64,000 nt of DNA from positions 434,001 to 498,000 of the forward strand of contig CAWBZB010000008.1 of assembly GCA_963793105.1 (NCBI GenBank). The letters run 5' to 3'. The position numbers and the translations under genes were made by a program. This document shows positions 7,955-16,692 of the stretch, in pieces. How positions within the stretch are numbered: position 1 is the first letter of the stretch; each line of letters begins with the position of its first letter. The notes below the pieces were generated by a model, which made no database searches, had not been told where the DNA came from, and saw only the letters and a program-made list of their open reading frames with translations. Origin of the DNA: UBA10649 sp963793105 (lineage in GTDB: Bacteria > Actinomycetota > Actinomycetes > S36-B12).

Positions 7955-8643
7955 GGGCCCGACGTCTTACGCTGGCGTGGACCATGCTCGCCGTCGTGAC
8001 CCTCACCGGGTGCGGAGTGGGCCTGCAGTCCAGTGCGGAGCCCCTGCCCTCGAACATCATCCCGGCCCCACTGCCGGTAGCGACGGCCAGCCCGACCGCC
8101 GAGGCAACGCCAGAACCGACGGCGACCCAGCCCTCCGACACCGCGACGCTGCGCCTGTGGTTCGTGCAGGAGGACGGCCTTGCTGCCGTCGAATCCACCC
8201 TCCCGATCGGCTCGCCCCCGGATCTCGTGCTGGCGTCCTTGGCCGTGGGGCCCGACGAACAGCAGCTCGCTGAGGGTCTGCGGACAGTCGCCCAGGACCC
8301 CGTCACGGGGTTGGCTCTCGTATCGATCGCCCCGCCCCCTGATCCCGAGTCGCCGGCCCCGGTATCGCCCGCTCCCGCGTCAGGGGGACCGGAGTCGAGC
8401 AGCCCGCCGGATCCGGCGGACGTGGTCGCGGTGCGACTCAGCCCCGAGTTCACCGCACTTCCGCCCGCCGAGCAGGTGCTCCTGCTCGGGCAGGTCGTCC
8501 TGTCACTGACCGGAGCAGGCGCTCCCTTCGTGTCCTTCGAGGACGAGGCAGGCAGCCCGGTCGCGGTGCCGCTTCCCGACGGCCGGCTCCTTGACACACC
8601 CGCGAGCGCGCGGGACTACGGTGGTCTCATCATCCGACCCTGA
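7951..8643 (+). CDS. GerMN-domain lipoprotein, LpqB-like partner of the two-component system
   Basis: The lipobox is LTGC at about residues 20-23, preceded by a hydrophobic signal. A low-complexity Ala/Pro/Thr linker leads to a GerMN-type domain: TATLRLWFVQEDGLAAVES, VLASLAVGPDE, and a C-terminal part with PDGRLLDTPASARDYGGL. A proline-rich insertion interrupts the domain. Coupled by ATGA to the histidine kinase, it probably sits on the outer face of the membrane and tunes the sensor, as LpqB does for MtrB. It is much shorter than LpqB and lacks its propeller-like C-terminal part. Confidence 0.78.
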   Translation: MRARRLTLAWTMLAVVTLTGCGVGLQSSAEPLPSNIIPAPLPVATASPTAEATPEPTATQPSDTATLRLWFVQEDGLAAVESTLPIGSPPDLVLASLAVGPDEQQLAEGLRTVAQDPVTGLALVSIAPPPDPESPAPVSPAPASGGPESSSPPDPADVVAVRLSPEFTALPPAEQVLLLGQVVLSLTGAGAPFVSFEDEAGSPVAVPLPDGRLLDTPASARDYGGLIIRP

Positions 8644-8785
8644 CTCCGACCGGTAGCAGCGAGCCGAGCCGTGCTGCGACCCAACTGCGACATGTTTGTC
8701 CCGTCGCGAGGGTGATCGGTGTTGCACGCTGGAAGGTGAACGACGACCGCCGCTCGCCGCCACACTCAGATGGGAGCACACCACG

Positions 8786-8950
8786 ATGGGCGCCATGAAG
8801 CCACGGACGAGCAACGGACCGATCGAGGTCGTCCGCGAGGGCCGCCACTACGTCATGCGGATCCCGATGGACGACGGCGATCGACTGGTCATCGCCCTCG
8901 CTGCGGGCGAGGCCGAGGAGCTGGGCCACCTGCTGGAGGCCGAGTCCTGA
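8786..8950 (+). CDS. DUF3117 family small protein
   Basis: This 54-residue protein matches the actinobacterial DUF3117 pattern: MGAMKPRT near the start, then EVVREGRHYVMRIPMDDGDRLVIALAAGEAEELG. The family is almost confined to Actinobacteria and has no assigned function. ATG 8786 is used because the family begins with M(A/G)AMKPR. Its last 62 bases overlap the 3' end of the convergent P-type ATPase gene. Confidence 0.85.
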   Translation: MGAMKPRTSNGPIEVVREGRHYVMRIPMDDGDRLVIALAAGEAEELGHLLEAES

Positions 8951-11639
8951 CCCGGCGGGCCGCGAACCACTTGTCGACCCCCACGACTGCGTAGATCAGG
9001 ATCCCCAGCGCGCCTACCGGCACCCAAGCGAGCGGCGTCAGCGGAGCGGTCTGGAAGGCCGCGTTCATGGCCGGCAGGTAGGTGAACAGCAACTGCAGCA
9101 GCACGGTCAGCGCCACTCCCAGGAGCAGCAGGCGATTGCTGAAGATGCCCACGCTCAGGAGCGAGCGATCCAGGGCCCGGCAGTTGAAGAGGTAGCCGAT
9201 CTCCATCGCGACGAACGCGTTGACCGCCAGCGTGCGCGCCTCGTCGAGCGGATAACCCGCCTCCGTGGCCCATTCGTACAGGCCGAACGCGCCGACGAGC
9301 ATGAGCGCGCCCACGAGCACGATCCGCCAGATCAGGGTGGGTGTGAGGATCGGCTGCCCGGGGGTCCGGGGAGGTCGCGTCATGATGCCCGGTTCGCCCG
9401 GCTCGAAGGCGAGCATGAGGCCCAGCGCGACGGCAGTCGTCATGTTGATCCACAGGATCTGCACCGGCAGGATCGGCAGGGCGACTCCGGTCACGATCGC
9501 CACGAGGACCACGAGTCCCTCGCCCAGATTCGTCGGCAGCGTCCAGGCGATGAACTTGGTGAGGTTGTCGAAGACGCTCCTTCCCTCCTCGATAGCGGCC
9601 TCGATCGACGCGAAGTTGTCGTCGGTGAGCACCAGGTCGGATGCCTCCTTCGCCACCTCCGTCCCCCCACGTCCCATCGCGATGCCGATGTCGGCCTGCT
9701 TCAGGGCGGGGGCGTCGTTGATCCCGTCGCCCGTCATCGCCACCACGTCGCCCCTCGCCTGGAGGGCTTCCACGATTCCCAGCTTCTGCTCGGCGGAGAC
9801 CCGGGCGAACACATCGACGTTCTCGACGTCCCACCGCCCGGCTCCGGATCCGGCCGCCGCGAGCTGGGCTCCCGTGCGCACGACCGGCGGGGCCGAGGGA
9901 TCCGCGTGCAGCCCCAGTTGCACGGCCACGGCGGCGGCGGTCTTCGCGTGGTCTCCGGTGATCATGGCGACCCGCACTCCCGCCCGGTGGCACGTCGCGA
10001 CCGCCCGGATGGCCTCCGGTCGGGGCGGATCCGCCATCGCCTGCAGGCCCACGAAGGTCAGTGAGTGCCCGCTCAGGTCGGACGGGTCGGTCGCCCAGCC
10101 CTCCGCCACTCTCCCCATGCCGAACGCCAGCACCCGCAGCGCGCGAGCGCCGAACTCCTCCGTCGCAGCCGTGACCTTCTCGCGATCGAGGGGCTCCCGA
10201 CCGTCGTGGGACGCGTGCTGGTCCGCACAGAGATCGAGCACCTCCTCCGCCGCTCCCTTGACGACCAGGAGCCGGCCCTCGCCTCCCGGAACCGCATGCA
10301 CAGTGGCCATGAGCCGGCGTTCCGACGAGAACGGGATCTCATCCACCCGGGGCCACGACGCCACATCGACGCCGACCGACGTGCTGACGTCGTACAGTCC
10401 CCGCTCGGCCGCCGCGTGCAGCAACGCCAGCTCCGTCGGGTCTCCGACCCGCACCAGGTCCTCCCCCGACCTCGACAGGGACGCGTCGTTGCACATCACC
10501 CCGGCCAGGAGGCAGGTCTTGATCTGTCCGAGGTCCGCACGCAGGGCATCGTGGACGGCGCCGTTCGCGTACACGTACTGCACGGTCATCCGGTTCTCCG
10601 TCAGCGTGCCGGTCTTGTCCGTGCAGATGACGGTCGTACTGCCGAGGGTCTCGGCGGCGGGCAGCTTGCGGATGATCGCGTGCCTCCGAGCCATCCGGGA
10701 CACGCCGATCGCCAGCGTGATGGTGACCGCCGCCGGCAGGCCTTCGGGGATAGCTCCCACGGCCAGTGCGACCGCCGCCGTCACCATGTCCGAGGCGCTC
10801 TCTCCGCGGGCGACGCCGATGGCGAATGTCACCGCGGCGAGCCCCATGATGACCGCCGTGAGCCAGCGGCTGAAGACCGTGAGCTTCTCCGTAAGCGGCG
10901 TGGTGACGCCCGCCGCCTGGCCCACCAGCTGGTGGATGCGACCGATCTCCGTCTCCACGCCGGTGGCCACCGCCACGCCGCGACCCGAGCCCGCGGTGAC
11001 CAGGGTGCTCGCGTAGGCCATGTTCGTGCGGTCACCCAGGTCCGTGCCTCGGGGCAGCAGTTCGTCGGTCTTGCTGACCGGCACCGACTCGCCGGTCAGG
11101 GCGGACTCGTCGATGCGCAGCTCATGCATCTCCGCGAGTCGCAGGTCCGCGGGGACCTTGTCCCCCGCCTCGACCACCACCACGTCGCCGGGGACGAGGG
11201 CGCGAGAGTCGACTCGCCCCGCCCGTCCGTCGCGCACGACCGTAGCCTCGGTCAGGGTCGCGGCGGCCAGTGCTTCCAGCGCCTCGCCGGCACGCCATTC
11301 CTGGACGAACCCGATGACGGCATTCACGAGTACCACGCCCAGGATGACGGCGGAATCCACGAGGTCGCCGATGGCCGCCGTGACGACGCAGGCTCCGAGC
11401 AGGACGTAGATCAGCGGATTGTGGAACTGGAGCAGGAAACGGACCAGCGGCCCATGACGGGCGTTGGGGGGCAGGACGTTGGGCCCGAATCGCTCGTGTC
11501 GCAGCCGCGCCTCGTCAGTCGTCAGTCCGCGTTCGAGGTCGGTCTCCCAGAACAGGACGAGCTCATGGACCGGTCGCTCATGATGCTCCATGAGGAGGCG
11601 GTCACGGACGGACATCGCCGCCACCATCTCGCGGGGCAC
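8889..11639 (-). CDS. Cation-transporting P-type ATPase (type II, Ca2+-ATPase-like)
   Basis: The protein has 916 residues. The N-terminal cation-ATPase domain (HHERPVHELVLFWETDLERG) is followed by the actuator loop with TGES, transmembrane PEGLP, the phosphorylation motif DKTGTLT, and the hinge TGDGINDAPALKQADIG. A C-terminal set of membrane helices follows. PEGLP and the overall length place it in the type II group that moves Ca2+, Mn2+ or monovalent ions; the ion cannot be fixed. The GTG at 11639 is the longest start; ATG codons 12 and 24 bases further in are possible. The 3' end overlaps the DUF3117 gene tail to tail. Confidence 0.88.
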   Translation of the reverse strand: MPREMVAAMSVRDRLLMEHHERPVHELVLFWETDLERGLTTDEARLRHERFGPNVLPPNARHGPLVRFLLQFHNPLIYVLLGACVVTAAIGDLVDSAVILGVVLVNAVIGFVQEWRAGEALEALAAATLTEATVVRDGRAGRVDSRALVPGDVVVVEAGDKVPADLRLAEMHELRIDESALTGESVPVSKTDELLPRGTDLGDRTNMAYASTLVTAGSGRGVAVATGVETEIGRIHQLVGQAAGVTTPLTEKLTVFSRWLTAVIMGLAAVTFAIGVARGESASDMVTAAVALAVGAIPEGLPAAVTITLAIGVSRMARRHAIIRKLPAAETLGSTTVICTDKTGTLTENRMTVQYVYANGAVHDALRADLGQIKTCLLAGVMCNDASLSRSGEDLVRVGDPTELALLHAAAERGLYDVSTSVGVDVASWPRVDEIPFSSERRLMATVHAVPGGEGRLLVVKGAAEEVLDLCADQHASHDGREPLDREKVTAATEEFGARALRVLAFGMGRVAEGWATDPSDLSGHSLTFVGLQAMADPPRPEAIRAVATCHRAGVRVAMITGDHAKTAAAVAVQLGLHADPSAPPVVRTGAQLAAAGSGAGRWDVENVDVFARVSAEQKLGIVEALQARGDVVAMTGDGINDAPALKQADIGIAMGRGGTEVAKEASDLVLTDDNFASIEAAIEEGRSVFDNLTKFIAWTLPTNLGEGLVVLVAIVTGVALPILPVQILWINMTTAVALGLMLAFEPGEPGIMTRPPRTPGQPILTPTLIWRIVLVGALMLVGAFGLYEWATEAGYPLDEARTLAVNAFVAMEIGYLFNCRALDRSLLSVGIFSNRLLLLGVALTVLLQLLFTYLPAMNAAFQTAPLTPLAWVPVGALGILIYAVVGVDKWFAARRVRTRPPAGGPAPRPRPQRGR

Positions 11640-11738
11640 GCACCGATATCACTTCCCTCACGTCTGCAGGGACCATTCCCACCATCGTGGTCCCGTGACA
11701 GCCCGCCGAATAGGGGACTTCGGCCCAGACCTTCGGCG

Positions 11739-13028
11739 TCAGGCGTAGCGCAGCAGCACGTAGGGAGCGGAGATCGCGATCGACAGCGCGGCTGTGGGAA
11801 CCCCGTACTTCAACCACATGCCGAACGAGATGTGCAGGCCGTTGCGCGCTGCGATGCCGACGATCACGACGTTGGCGCTGGCGCCGACCAAGGTGGCATT
11901 GCCGCCCAGGTCCGCACCGAGGGCCAACGCCCACCACAGGCCGCCGTCCTGACCCAATGCCGGATTGGACGCGATGAGCGACTCCACCACCGGGGTCATC
12001 GCCGTGACGTACGGAATGTTGTCCACCACGGCCGACACGACGGCGGAGCCCACCAGCACCATCATCAGCGTCGGCGCGACCGCGCCGTTGGTCACGCCGG
12101 CGATCCACTCGGCCAGCAGTTCAAGCGCGCCCACGTGCACCAGCGCGCCGACCAGGATGAACAGACCCATGAAGAACAGCAGGGTCTCCCACTCCACGTC
12201 CACGAGGAGGTCACGCGGCTTGAGCGGGGATAGCAGGATCATGATCCCCGCACCGACGAGCGCCACCACCGACGGCGAGACGCCGGTCTGCTCCTGCAGT
12301 AGGAAGCCCGCGAGGATCGCCGCGAGCACGACGCCGCTCCGGATGAGAAGGGCACGATCGGTGATCGCCTCCTTCTCGTCCAGGGACATCAGCGCATCCG
12401 CGCGTCCCGGATCCGACTGCAGGGCCTTGCGGAAGAGGACCCTGATCAGGACGAGATAGGCGAGCAGGATGACCACGACGATGGGCGCCAGGTTCACGAG
12501 GAAGTCGTTGAAGGTGAACCCGGCACGACTGGCGATGATGATGTTGGGCGGATCGCCCACGAGCGTCGCCGTACCGCCGATGTTCGAGGCCAGGACTTCG
12601 GCAAGCAGGAAGGGGATCGGCTTGAGCCCCAGCCGGTCGCACAGCAGCAGGGTGACCGGCGCGACGAGGAGGATCGTCGTGACGTTGTCGAGCAGGGCGG
12701 AGGCGATCGCGGTCACGATCACCAGCAGCACCATGACCCGGTACGGCCGTCCCCTGGCGAGCTTGGCCGATCGGATCGCCATGTACTCGAAGACGCCCGT
12801 TCGGCGGATGACCCCGACCACGAGCATCATTCCGAGCAGCAGGAAGATGACGTCCCAGTCGATCCCGGTCTCGGCCGAGTAGAAGGCCTCCTCGGACCCG
12901 AGGATGCCCAGTCCCAGGACGATGGCCGCTCCCCCGAGGGCGGCCGCCACGCGGTGGATCCGCTCTGTTGCCACGAGGATGTAGACGCCGGCGAAGATCG
13001 CCACGGCGACCCAGGCGATCGGCGTCAT
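11739..13028 (-). CDS. ArsB/NhaD-type (ion transporter superfamily) permease
   Basis: The 429-residue membrane protein has about 11-12 hydrophobic helices. The two pseudo-symmetric halves each carry the family's re-entrant signature: NIGGTATLVGDPPNIII in the first and DLGGNATLVGASANVVIVG in the second. Members move arsenite, organic anions or Na+/H+. No arsenic genes accompany it. Its ATG overlaps the stop of the upstream CBS-domain gene by four bases, so the CBS protein may sense a nucleotide and gate or regulate it. Confidence 0.85.
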   Translation of the reverse strand: MTPIAWVAVAIFAGVYILVATERIHRVAAALGGAAIVLGLGILGSEEAFYSAETGIDWDVIFLLLGMMLVVGVIRRTGVFEYMAIRSAKLARGRPYRVMVLLVIVTAIASALLDNVTTILLVAPVTLLLCDRLGLKPIPFLLAEVLASNIGGTATLVGDPPNIIIASRAGFTFNDFLVNLAPIVVVILLAYLVLIRVLFRKALQSDPGRADALMSLDEKEAITDRALLIRSGVVLAAILAGFLLQEQTGVSPSVVALVGAGIMILLSPLKPRDLLVDVEWETLLFFMGLFILVGALVHVGALELLAEWIAGVTNGAVAPTLMMVLVGSAVVSAVVDNIPYVTAMTPVVESLIASNPALGQDGGLWWALALGADLGGNATLVGASANVVIVGIAARNGLHISFGMWLKYGVPTAALSIAISAPYVLLRYA

Positions 13029-13471
13029 GCCATCAGGTGTCGAACAAGCCTGTTCACGGTCACGACCCCGACGAAGTCACCGTTGTCCACCACCGCGACC
13101 ATCGGAACGCGGGCGGCCGTCATCACCGCAGCGATCTCGACGAGCGTCGCATCGCCGTCGACCGCTGGCTCCGGGTCCTCGTCATCGAACTCCATCGCAC
13201 TCACGAGGTCGGACACCCGACGGTCGGCCAGCCGGCTGGCCAGCTCGTCGGCGGATGCCTCGTCCCAGACCCTCCCCAGCGGAGCATCGTCGAGGACGTA
13301 CTGCGGCAGGAGGACGCGCAGGGATCTCGAGGCGGGGACCACCGTGTAGACGCCGTCCTCATGCACCACCACCCCCGGCAGGCCCGCCGACGTGAGGATG
13401 GAGAAGGCCGCGACCAGCGGGTCGTCCGGGGAGACGACTGGGGCTGATTCGGCCAGGTCGCGTGCGCGCAT
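13025..13471 (-). CDS. CBS-domain pair protein, likely regulator of the downstream transporter
   Basis: The 148-residue soluble protein consists of two CBS motifs: SPDDPLVAAFSILTSAGLPGVVVHEDG at the start and DGDATLVEIAAVMTAARVPMVAVVDNGDFVGVV at the end. CBS pairs bind adenosine nucleotides and regulate attached or neighbouring channels and transporters. Translational coupling (4-base overlap) with the ArsB/NhaD-type permease supports such a role. A CACAAT hexamer lies about 6 bases before the ATG, a possible leaderless promoter with one mismatch to TANNNT. Confidence 0.82.
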   Translation of the reverse strand: MRARDLAESAPVVSPDDPLVAAFSILTSAGLPGVVVHEDGVYTVVPASRSLRVLLPQYVLDDAPLGRVWDEASADELASRLADRRVSDLVSAMEFDDEDPEPAVDGDATLVEIAAVMTAARVPMVAVVDNGDFVGVVTVNRLVRHLMA

Positions 13472-13550
13472 GTGGTCATTGTGCCGCTCGGCGAGCCCCG
13501 CGGGGCCGGGTTCCGCTCCGGGTCCGATCGGACCGGAACGACGGGAACGG

Positions 13551-13910
13551 CTACGCCTCAGGGCACGCCGAGTCTCGCAGGTCGTCGGGGACGGATTCCA
13601 GGCCAGGATCGGCGCCGCACACGAGTTCCGGGGCCTTCAGGATCCAGCCGAACTCCGATCGCTGGAAGACGAAGACCTCCGCGGAAGGCTCGGTGGTCGG
13701 GCCGCTCACGGTCACCTCCGCCACCGCCCAGTCGCCCGAGCACTGGAGCGCGTCAACGGAATCGCTGGTCAGGCCCGCCTCCTCGACCATGTGCTCGACA
13801 TCGTGGGTCACGCCCTCGACGTCGCACGAGGCGTCGACCTGGGGACCGGAGCACCCGGACACCACAAGGACGACTGCCGTCGCCACCGCGATCGGGACGA
13901 CTCGCGCCAT
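13551..13910 (-). CDS. Small secreted lipoprotein of unknown function
   Basis: The 119-residue protein has a lipoprotein signal (hydrophobic stretch, then VSGC at about residues 17-20). Mature-part cysteines (SCDVEG, LQCSGDW, LVCGADP, SACPEA) could form two disulfides. AVAEVTVSGPTTEPSAEVFVFQR reads as a small beta domain. I do not recognise the family. It lies between the CBS/transporter pair and dnaB, all on the minus strand. Confidence 0.65.
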   Translation of the reverse strand: MARVVPIAVATAVVLVVSGCSGPQVDASCDVEGVTHDVEHMVEEAGLTSDSVDALQCSGDWAVAEVTVSGPTTEPSAEVFVFQRSEFGWILKAPELVCGADPGLESVPDDLRDSACPEA

Positions 13911-13960
13911 CGCGTTCCGGGGCCTATGCGCTGCCGTACATCCGCACCAGTGTCCCAGAC

Positions 13961-15319
13961 CTAGGTCTGGGCCATGTCGACGAAGCGCGAGTAGTGACCC
14001 TGGAACGCGACGGTCACGGTCTGAGTCGGACCGTTTCGGTGCTTGGCCACGATGAAGTCGGCCTCGCCGGCGCGCGGCGACTCACGCTCGTAGGCGTCCT
14101 CGCGGTGGAGCAGTACCACCATGTCGGCATCCTGCTCGAGCGATCCGGACTCGCGAAGGTCCGACAGCATCGGCTTCTTGTCGACCCGCTGCTCGGGACC
14201 TCGGTTCAGCTGGCTGATCGCGATCACGGGAACGCCCAGCTCCTTGGCCAGCAGCTTCAGGGACCGGGAGAACTCCGACACCTCCTGCTGACGGCTCTCG
14301 ACCCGCTTGCCACTGGTCATCAGCTGCAGGTAGTCCACGATCACGAGTCGCAGATCGTGCCGCTGCTTCAGCCGACGGCACTTCGCACGGATCTCCATCA
14401 GCGTCATGTTCGGAGAGTCGTCGATGAACAGCGGCGCCTCGCTGACCACCCCCATCTTCCCCGCCAGCTTCGTCCAGTCGGCGTCGCTCATCGTGCCCGA
14501 GCGCATGTGGTGCAGGGGGACCTGCGCCTCCGCCGACAGCAGGCGCATGACGATCTCGTTGCGGCTCATCTCCAGGGAGAAGACCACGCTGGCGAGCCCG
14601 TGCTTGATGGACGCCGCGCGCGCGATATCGACGCCCAGGGTCGACTTGCCGATGGCGGGGCGGGCCGCCACGATGATGAGCTGCCCAGGATGGAGTCCGT
14701 TGGTCAGCTTGTCGAGCTCGCTGAAGCCCGTCGGGACGCCGACCATCTCGCCGCCGCGGTTCGAGATCGCCTCGATCTCGTTGAGCGCGTCGCCCATGAT
14801 GTCGCTGAGGGGCGCGTAGTCCTCGCTGGTGCGTCGGTCGGTGACGTCGTAGACCTCGGCCTGCGCGCGATCCACCATCTGGTCGACGTCGCCGGTTCCC
14901 GTGTAGCCCATCGACACGATGCGCGTGCCGGCCTCGACCAGCCGGCGCAGGATGGCCTGCTCGCGGACGATGCGGCCGTAGTAGCCGGCGTTCGCCGCGG
15001 TCGGCACCATCGAGACGAGGGTGTGCAGATACGGCGCGCCCCCGACCCGGCCGATGTCCCCGGTCCGCGTGAGGTCGGCCACGACGGTCACCGCATCCGC
15101 GGGCTCGCCCCGTCCGTAGAGATCAAGGATCGCGGAGTAGACGACCTGATGGGCGGGGCGGTAGAAGTCGCCCTCGCGCAGCACCTCGACGACATCGGCG
15201 ATGGCGTCCTTGCTGAGCAGCATCGCCCCGAGAACGGACTGCTCGGCCGCCACGTCATTCGGCGGAGTGCGGTCGGGACCATACGTGTCGTCGGGAGCAT
15301 GCAGTTCCGTGACGCTCAC
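13961..15319 (-). CDS. dnaB: Replicative DNA helicase DnaB
   Basis: The 452-residue protein has the N-terminal primase-interaction domain (PPNDVAAEQSVLGAMLL). The RecA-like C-terminal motor carries a Walker A at about residues 219-227 (ARPAIGKST), the Walker B region LVIVDYLQLM, and the arginine-rich closing motif KHRNGPT. It unwinds the fork as a hexamer. Length is normal and no intein is present. The start is GTG with GAGGGGG upstream. The upstream intergenic stretch contains four DnaA-box-like sequences, which could link its expression to DnaA. Confidence 0.96.
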   Translation of the reverse strand: MSVTELHAPDDTYGPDRTPPNDVAAEQSVLGAMLLSKDAIADVVEVLREGDFYRPAHQVVYSAILDLYGRGEPADAVTVVADLTRTGDIGRVGGAPYLHTLVSMVPTAANAGYYGRIVREQAILRRLVEAGTRIVSMGYTGTGDVDQMVDRAQAEVYDVTDRRTSEDYAPLSDIMGDALNEIEAISNRGGEMVGVPTGFSELDKLTNGLHPGQLIIVAARPAIGKSTLGVDIARAASIKHGLASVVFSLEMSRNEIVMRLLSAEAQVPLHHMRSGTMSDADWTKLAGKMGVVSEAPLFIDDSPNMTLMEIRAKCRRLKQRHDLRLVIVDYLQLMTSGKRVESRQQEVSEFSRSLKLLAKELGVPVIAISQLNRGPEQRVDKKPMLSDLRESGSLEQDADMVVLLHREDAYERESPRAGEADFIVAKHRNGPTQTVTVAFQGHYSRFVDMAQT

Positions 15320-15471
15320 GGATCCCCCTCGCTGGTCTTGGGCACGGGCATGGATGACGGTCTTCGGTGCGGGCGTTCATCGGCGGTGCGTCGCCGTGGT
15401 CCCTGTCTACCGGACCCCTCTGACAACTGCCCCATAACGTAGGCAGCCACCGCACCCGTGTCCATGAGCCC

Positions 15472-15613
15472 TGTGGACATGGCTGTGGACGAGCTGGGGA
15501 GCAGTCGGCGCGGCGCTGCTGATGAACTGTGGACAAGATGGGGATCGACCGACCGCGGCCTCGCCGATTCCCTCATACGACCGGGACGAACACCGTCCTC
15601 GGCCTGTGGACAG
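15472..15613. promoter_or_regulatory. Cluster of four same-orientation DnaA-box-like sequences upstream of dnaB
   Basis: TGTGGACAT (15472-15480), TGTGGACGA (15484-15492), TGTGGACAA (15528-15536) and TGTGGACAG (15605-15613) lie in 142 bases, all in the same direction. Read on the minus strand, the third is TTGTCCACA and the fourth CTGTCCACA, exact fits to the actinobacterial DnaA-box consensus. The stretch 15320-15637 holds no other gene; it includes the dnaB leader and the start region of the phosphatase gene. Confidence 0.6.
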
Positions 15614-15624
15614 AAACTCCTCGT

Positions 15625-15630
15625 TAGCCT
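15625..15630 (+). promoter_or_regulatory. -10 hexamer of a candidate leaderless promoter for the phosphatase gene
   Basis: TAGCCT ends 7 bases before the ATG at 15638, and no Shine-Dalgarno sequence intervenes. Confidence 0.5.
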
Positions 15631-15637
15631 TTCTCCC

Positions 15638-16156
15638 ATGAGCCCCCGCGACACGCCGACGACCTACCGGATCACCGTGGTGTGCCTGGGCAACATCTGC
15701 CGGTCGCCGATCGCGGAAGCGGTGCTCAGGGCCCGTCTGGACGAGGCCGGGCTGGGCGGGCGCGTCGTCGTCGACTCGGCCGGCACCGGGGACTGGCACC
15801 TGGGTCATCCTGCCGACCCGCGAGCCTTGGACGCCCTCGACGCGGCCGGCTACCCGCACGACCACGTCGCGCGGCAGATCCGTCCGCACTGGTTCGACGA
15901 TCTCGACCTCGTCCTGGCCATGGACGAGTCGAACTACCGGGATCTGCTGCGCATGAGGCCCTCTTCGGCGCCAGAGCTCCGCATGATGAGGGCCTTCGAC
16001 CCGGCCCTCGCGCACCTTCCGGAGCCCAACCCGGCGCTCGACGTCCCGGACCCGTACTACGGCGGCCCGGAGGGCTTCGCCGAGGTCCTCGCCATGATCG
16101 AGAGTGCGGCCGACGGACTGGTCACCGAACTGCTCGCGAGCGAACGTCTCGACTGA
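15638..16156 (+). CDS. Low-molecular-weight protein-tyrosine phosphatase
   Basis: The 172-residue enzyme has the signature P-loop CLGNICRS near the N-terminus: Cys16 is the nucleophile, with Arg22 and Ser23. The general-acid loop DPYYGG lies near the C-terminus. The family dephosphorylates tyrosine residues, and secreted or cytosolic actinobacterial members often act on envelope or signalling kinases. The ATG at 15638 is chosen because it puts the P-loop about 15 residues in and because a -10-like TAGCCT sits 7 bases before it. A strong hairpin follows at 16206. Confidence 0.92.
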   Translation: MSPRDTPTTYRITVVCLGNICRSPIAEAVLRARLDEAGLGGRVVVDSAGTGDWHLGHPADPRALDALDAAGYPHDHVARQIRPHWFDDLDLVLAMDESNYRDLLRMRPSSAPELRMMRAFDPALAHLPEPNPALDVPDPYYGGPEGFAEVLAMIESAADGLVTELLASERLD

Positions 16157-16205
16157 GGCGCGCGGACCCCCGCGCTCGACTGCTGCACCGACAACGTGCA
16201 GAGCG

Positions 16206-16238
16206 CCAGGACCGGCCGGCGCGGCCGACCGGTCCTGG
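16206..16238. terminator. Hairpin terminator after the phosphatase gene
   Basis: CCAGGACCGG pairs perfectly with CCGGTCCTGG, and the intervening CCG/CGG can extend the stem. It lies about 50 bases past the phosphatase stop and about 60 bases before the end of the convergent DUF805 gene, so it may serve both strands. Confidence 0.7.
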
Positions 16239-16296
16239 TCATGTTGTGCGAGAGCGCCAGACCGAGGCCCTCACCCGCCCCCGCGTGACGTGGGGC

Positions 16297-16662
16297 CTAT
16301 GCAGATGGTGGCGCGCCGTACACGTTGTCGCCGGGCACGGTCGGCTGCACCCAGAACACGACGAGAACGATGAAGCCGACGCAGGGGATGAGCAGGAGCA
16401 GTTGCAGCCAGCCGGACTTGCCCGTGTCGTGCAGGCGCCGACAGCCCACCGCCAGGGTGGCCAGCCACAGGACGATCGCAATGATGGTGCCGATCCAGGC
16501 CAGGAAGCCGCTGTCGTACCGCCCGACACCCGTCACCAGCGACACCAGGATGTTGATCAGGTAGAGCGCGAGGATCCACCACCAGAACTCCGACCGGCCA
16601 GCACGGCCGGAGAAGTTCGTCATGTTGCTCAGGTTGTGTGAGATTGCCTGTCCGAAGCCCAT
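16297..16662 (-). CDS. DUF805 family inner-membrane protein (copy 3)
   Basis: The 121-residue protein opens with FSGRAGRSEFWWWILALYL, the DUF805 start (GRxxRxEFW). It carries the central motif GCRRLHDTGKSGWLQLL, then a last helix and the end PGDNVYGAPP. Three to four membrane helices are visible. GGAGAA lies just before the ATG. It is the last of three tandem DUF805 genes; function of the family is unknown. Confidence 0.85.
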   Translation of the reverse strand: MGFGQAISHNLSNMTNFSGRAGRSEFWWWILALYLINILVSLVTGVGRYDSGFLAWIGTIIAIVLWLATLAVGCRRLHDTGKSGWLQLLLLIPCVGFIVLVVFWVQPTVPGDNVYGAPPSA

Positions 16663-16692
16663 TCGATTCTCCTGGGATTGGGGTGCAGCGCC

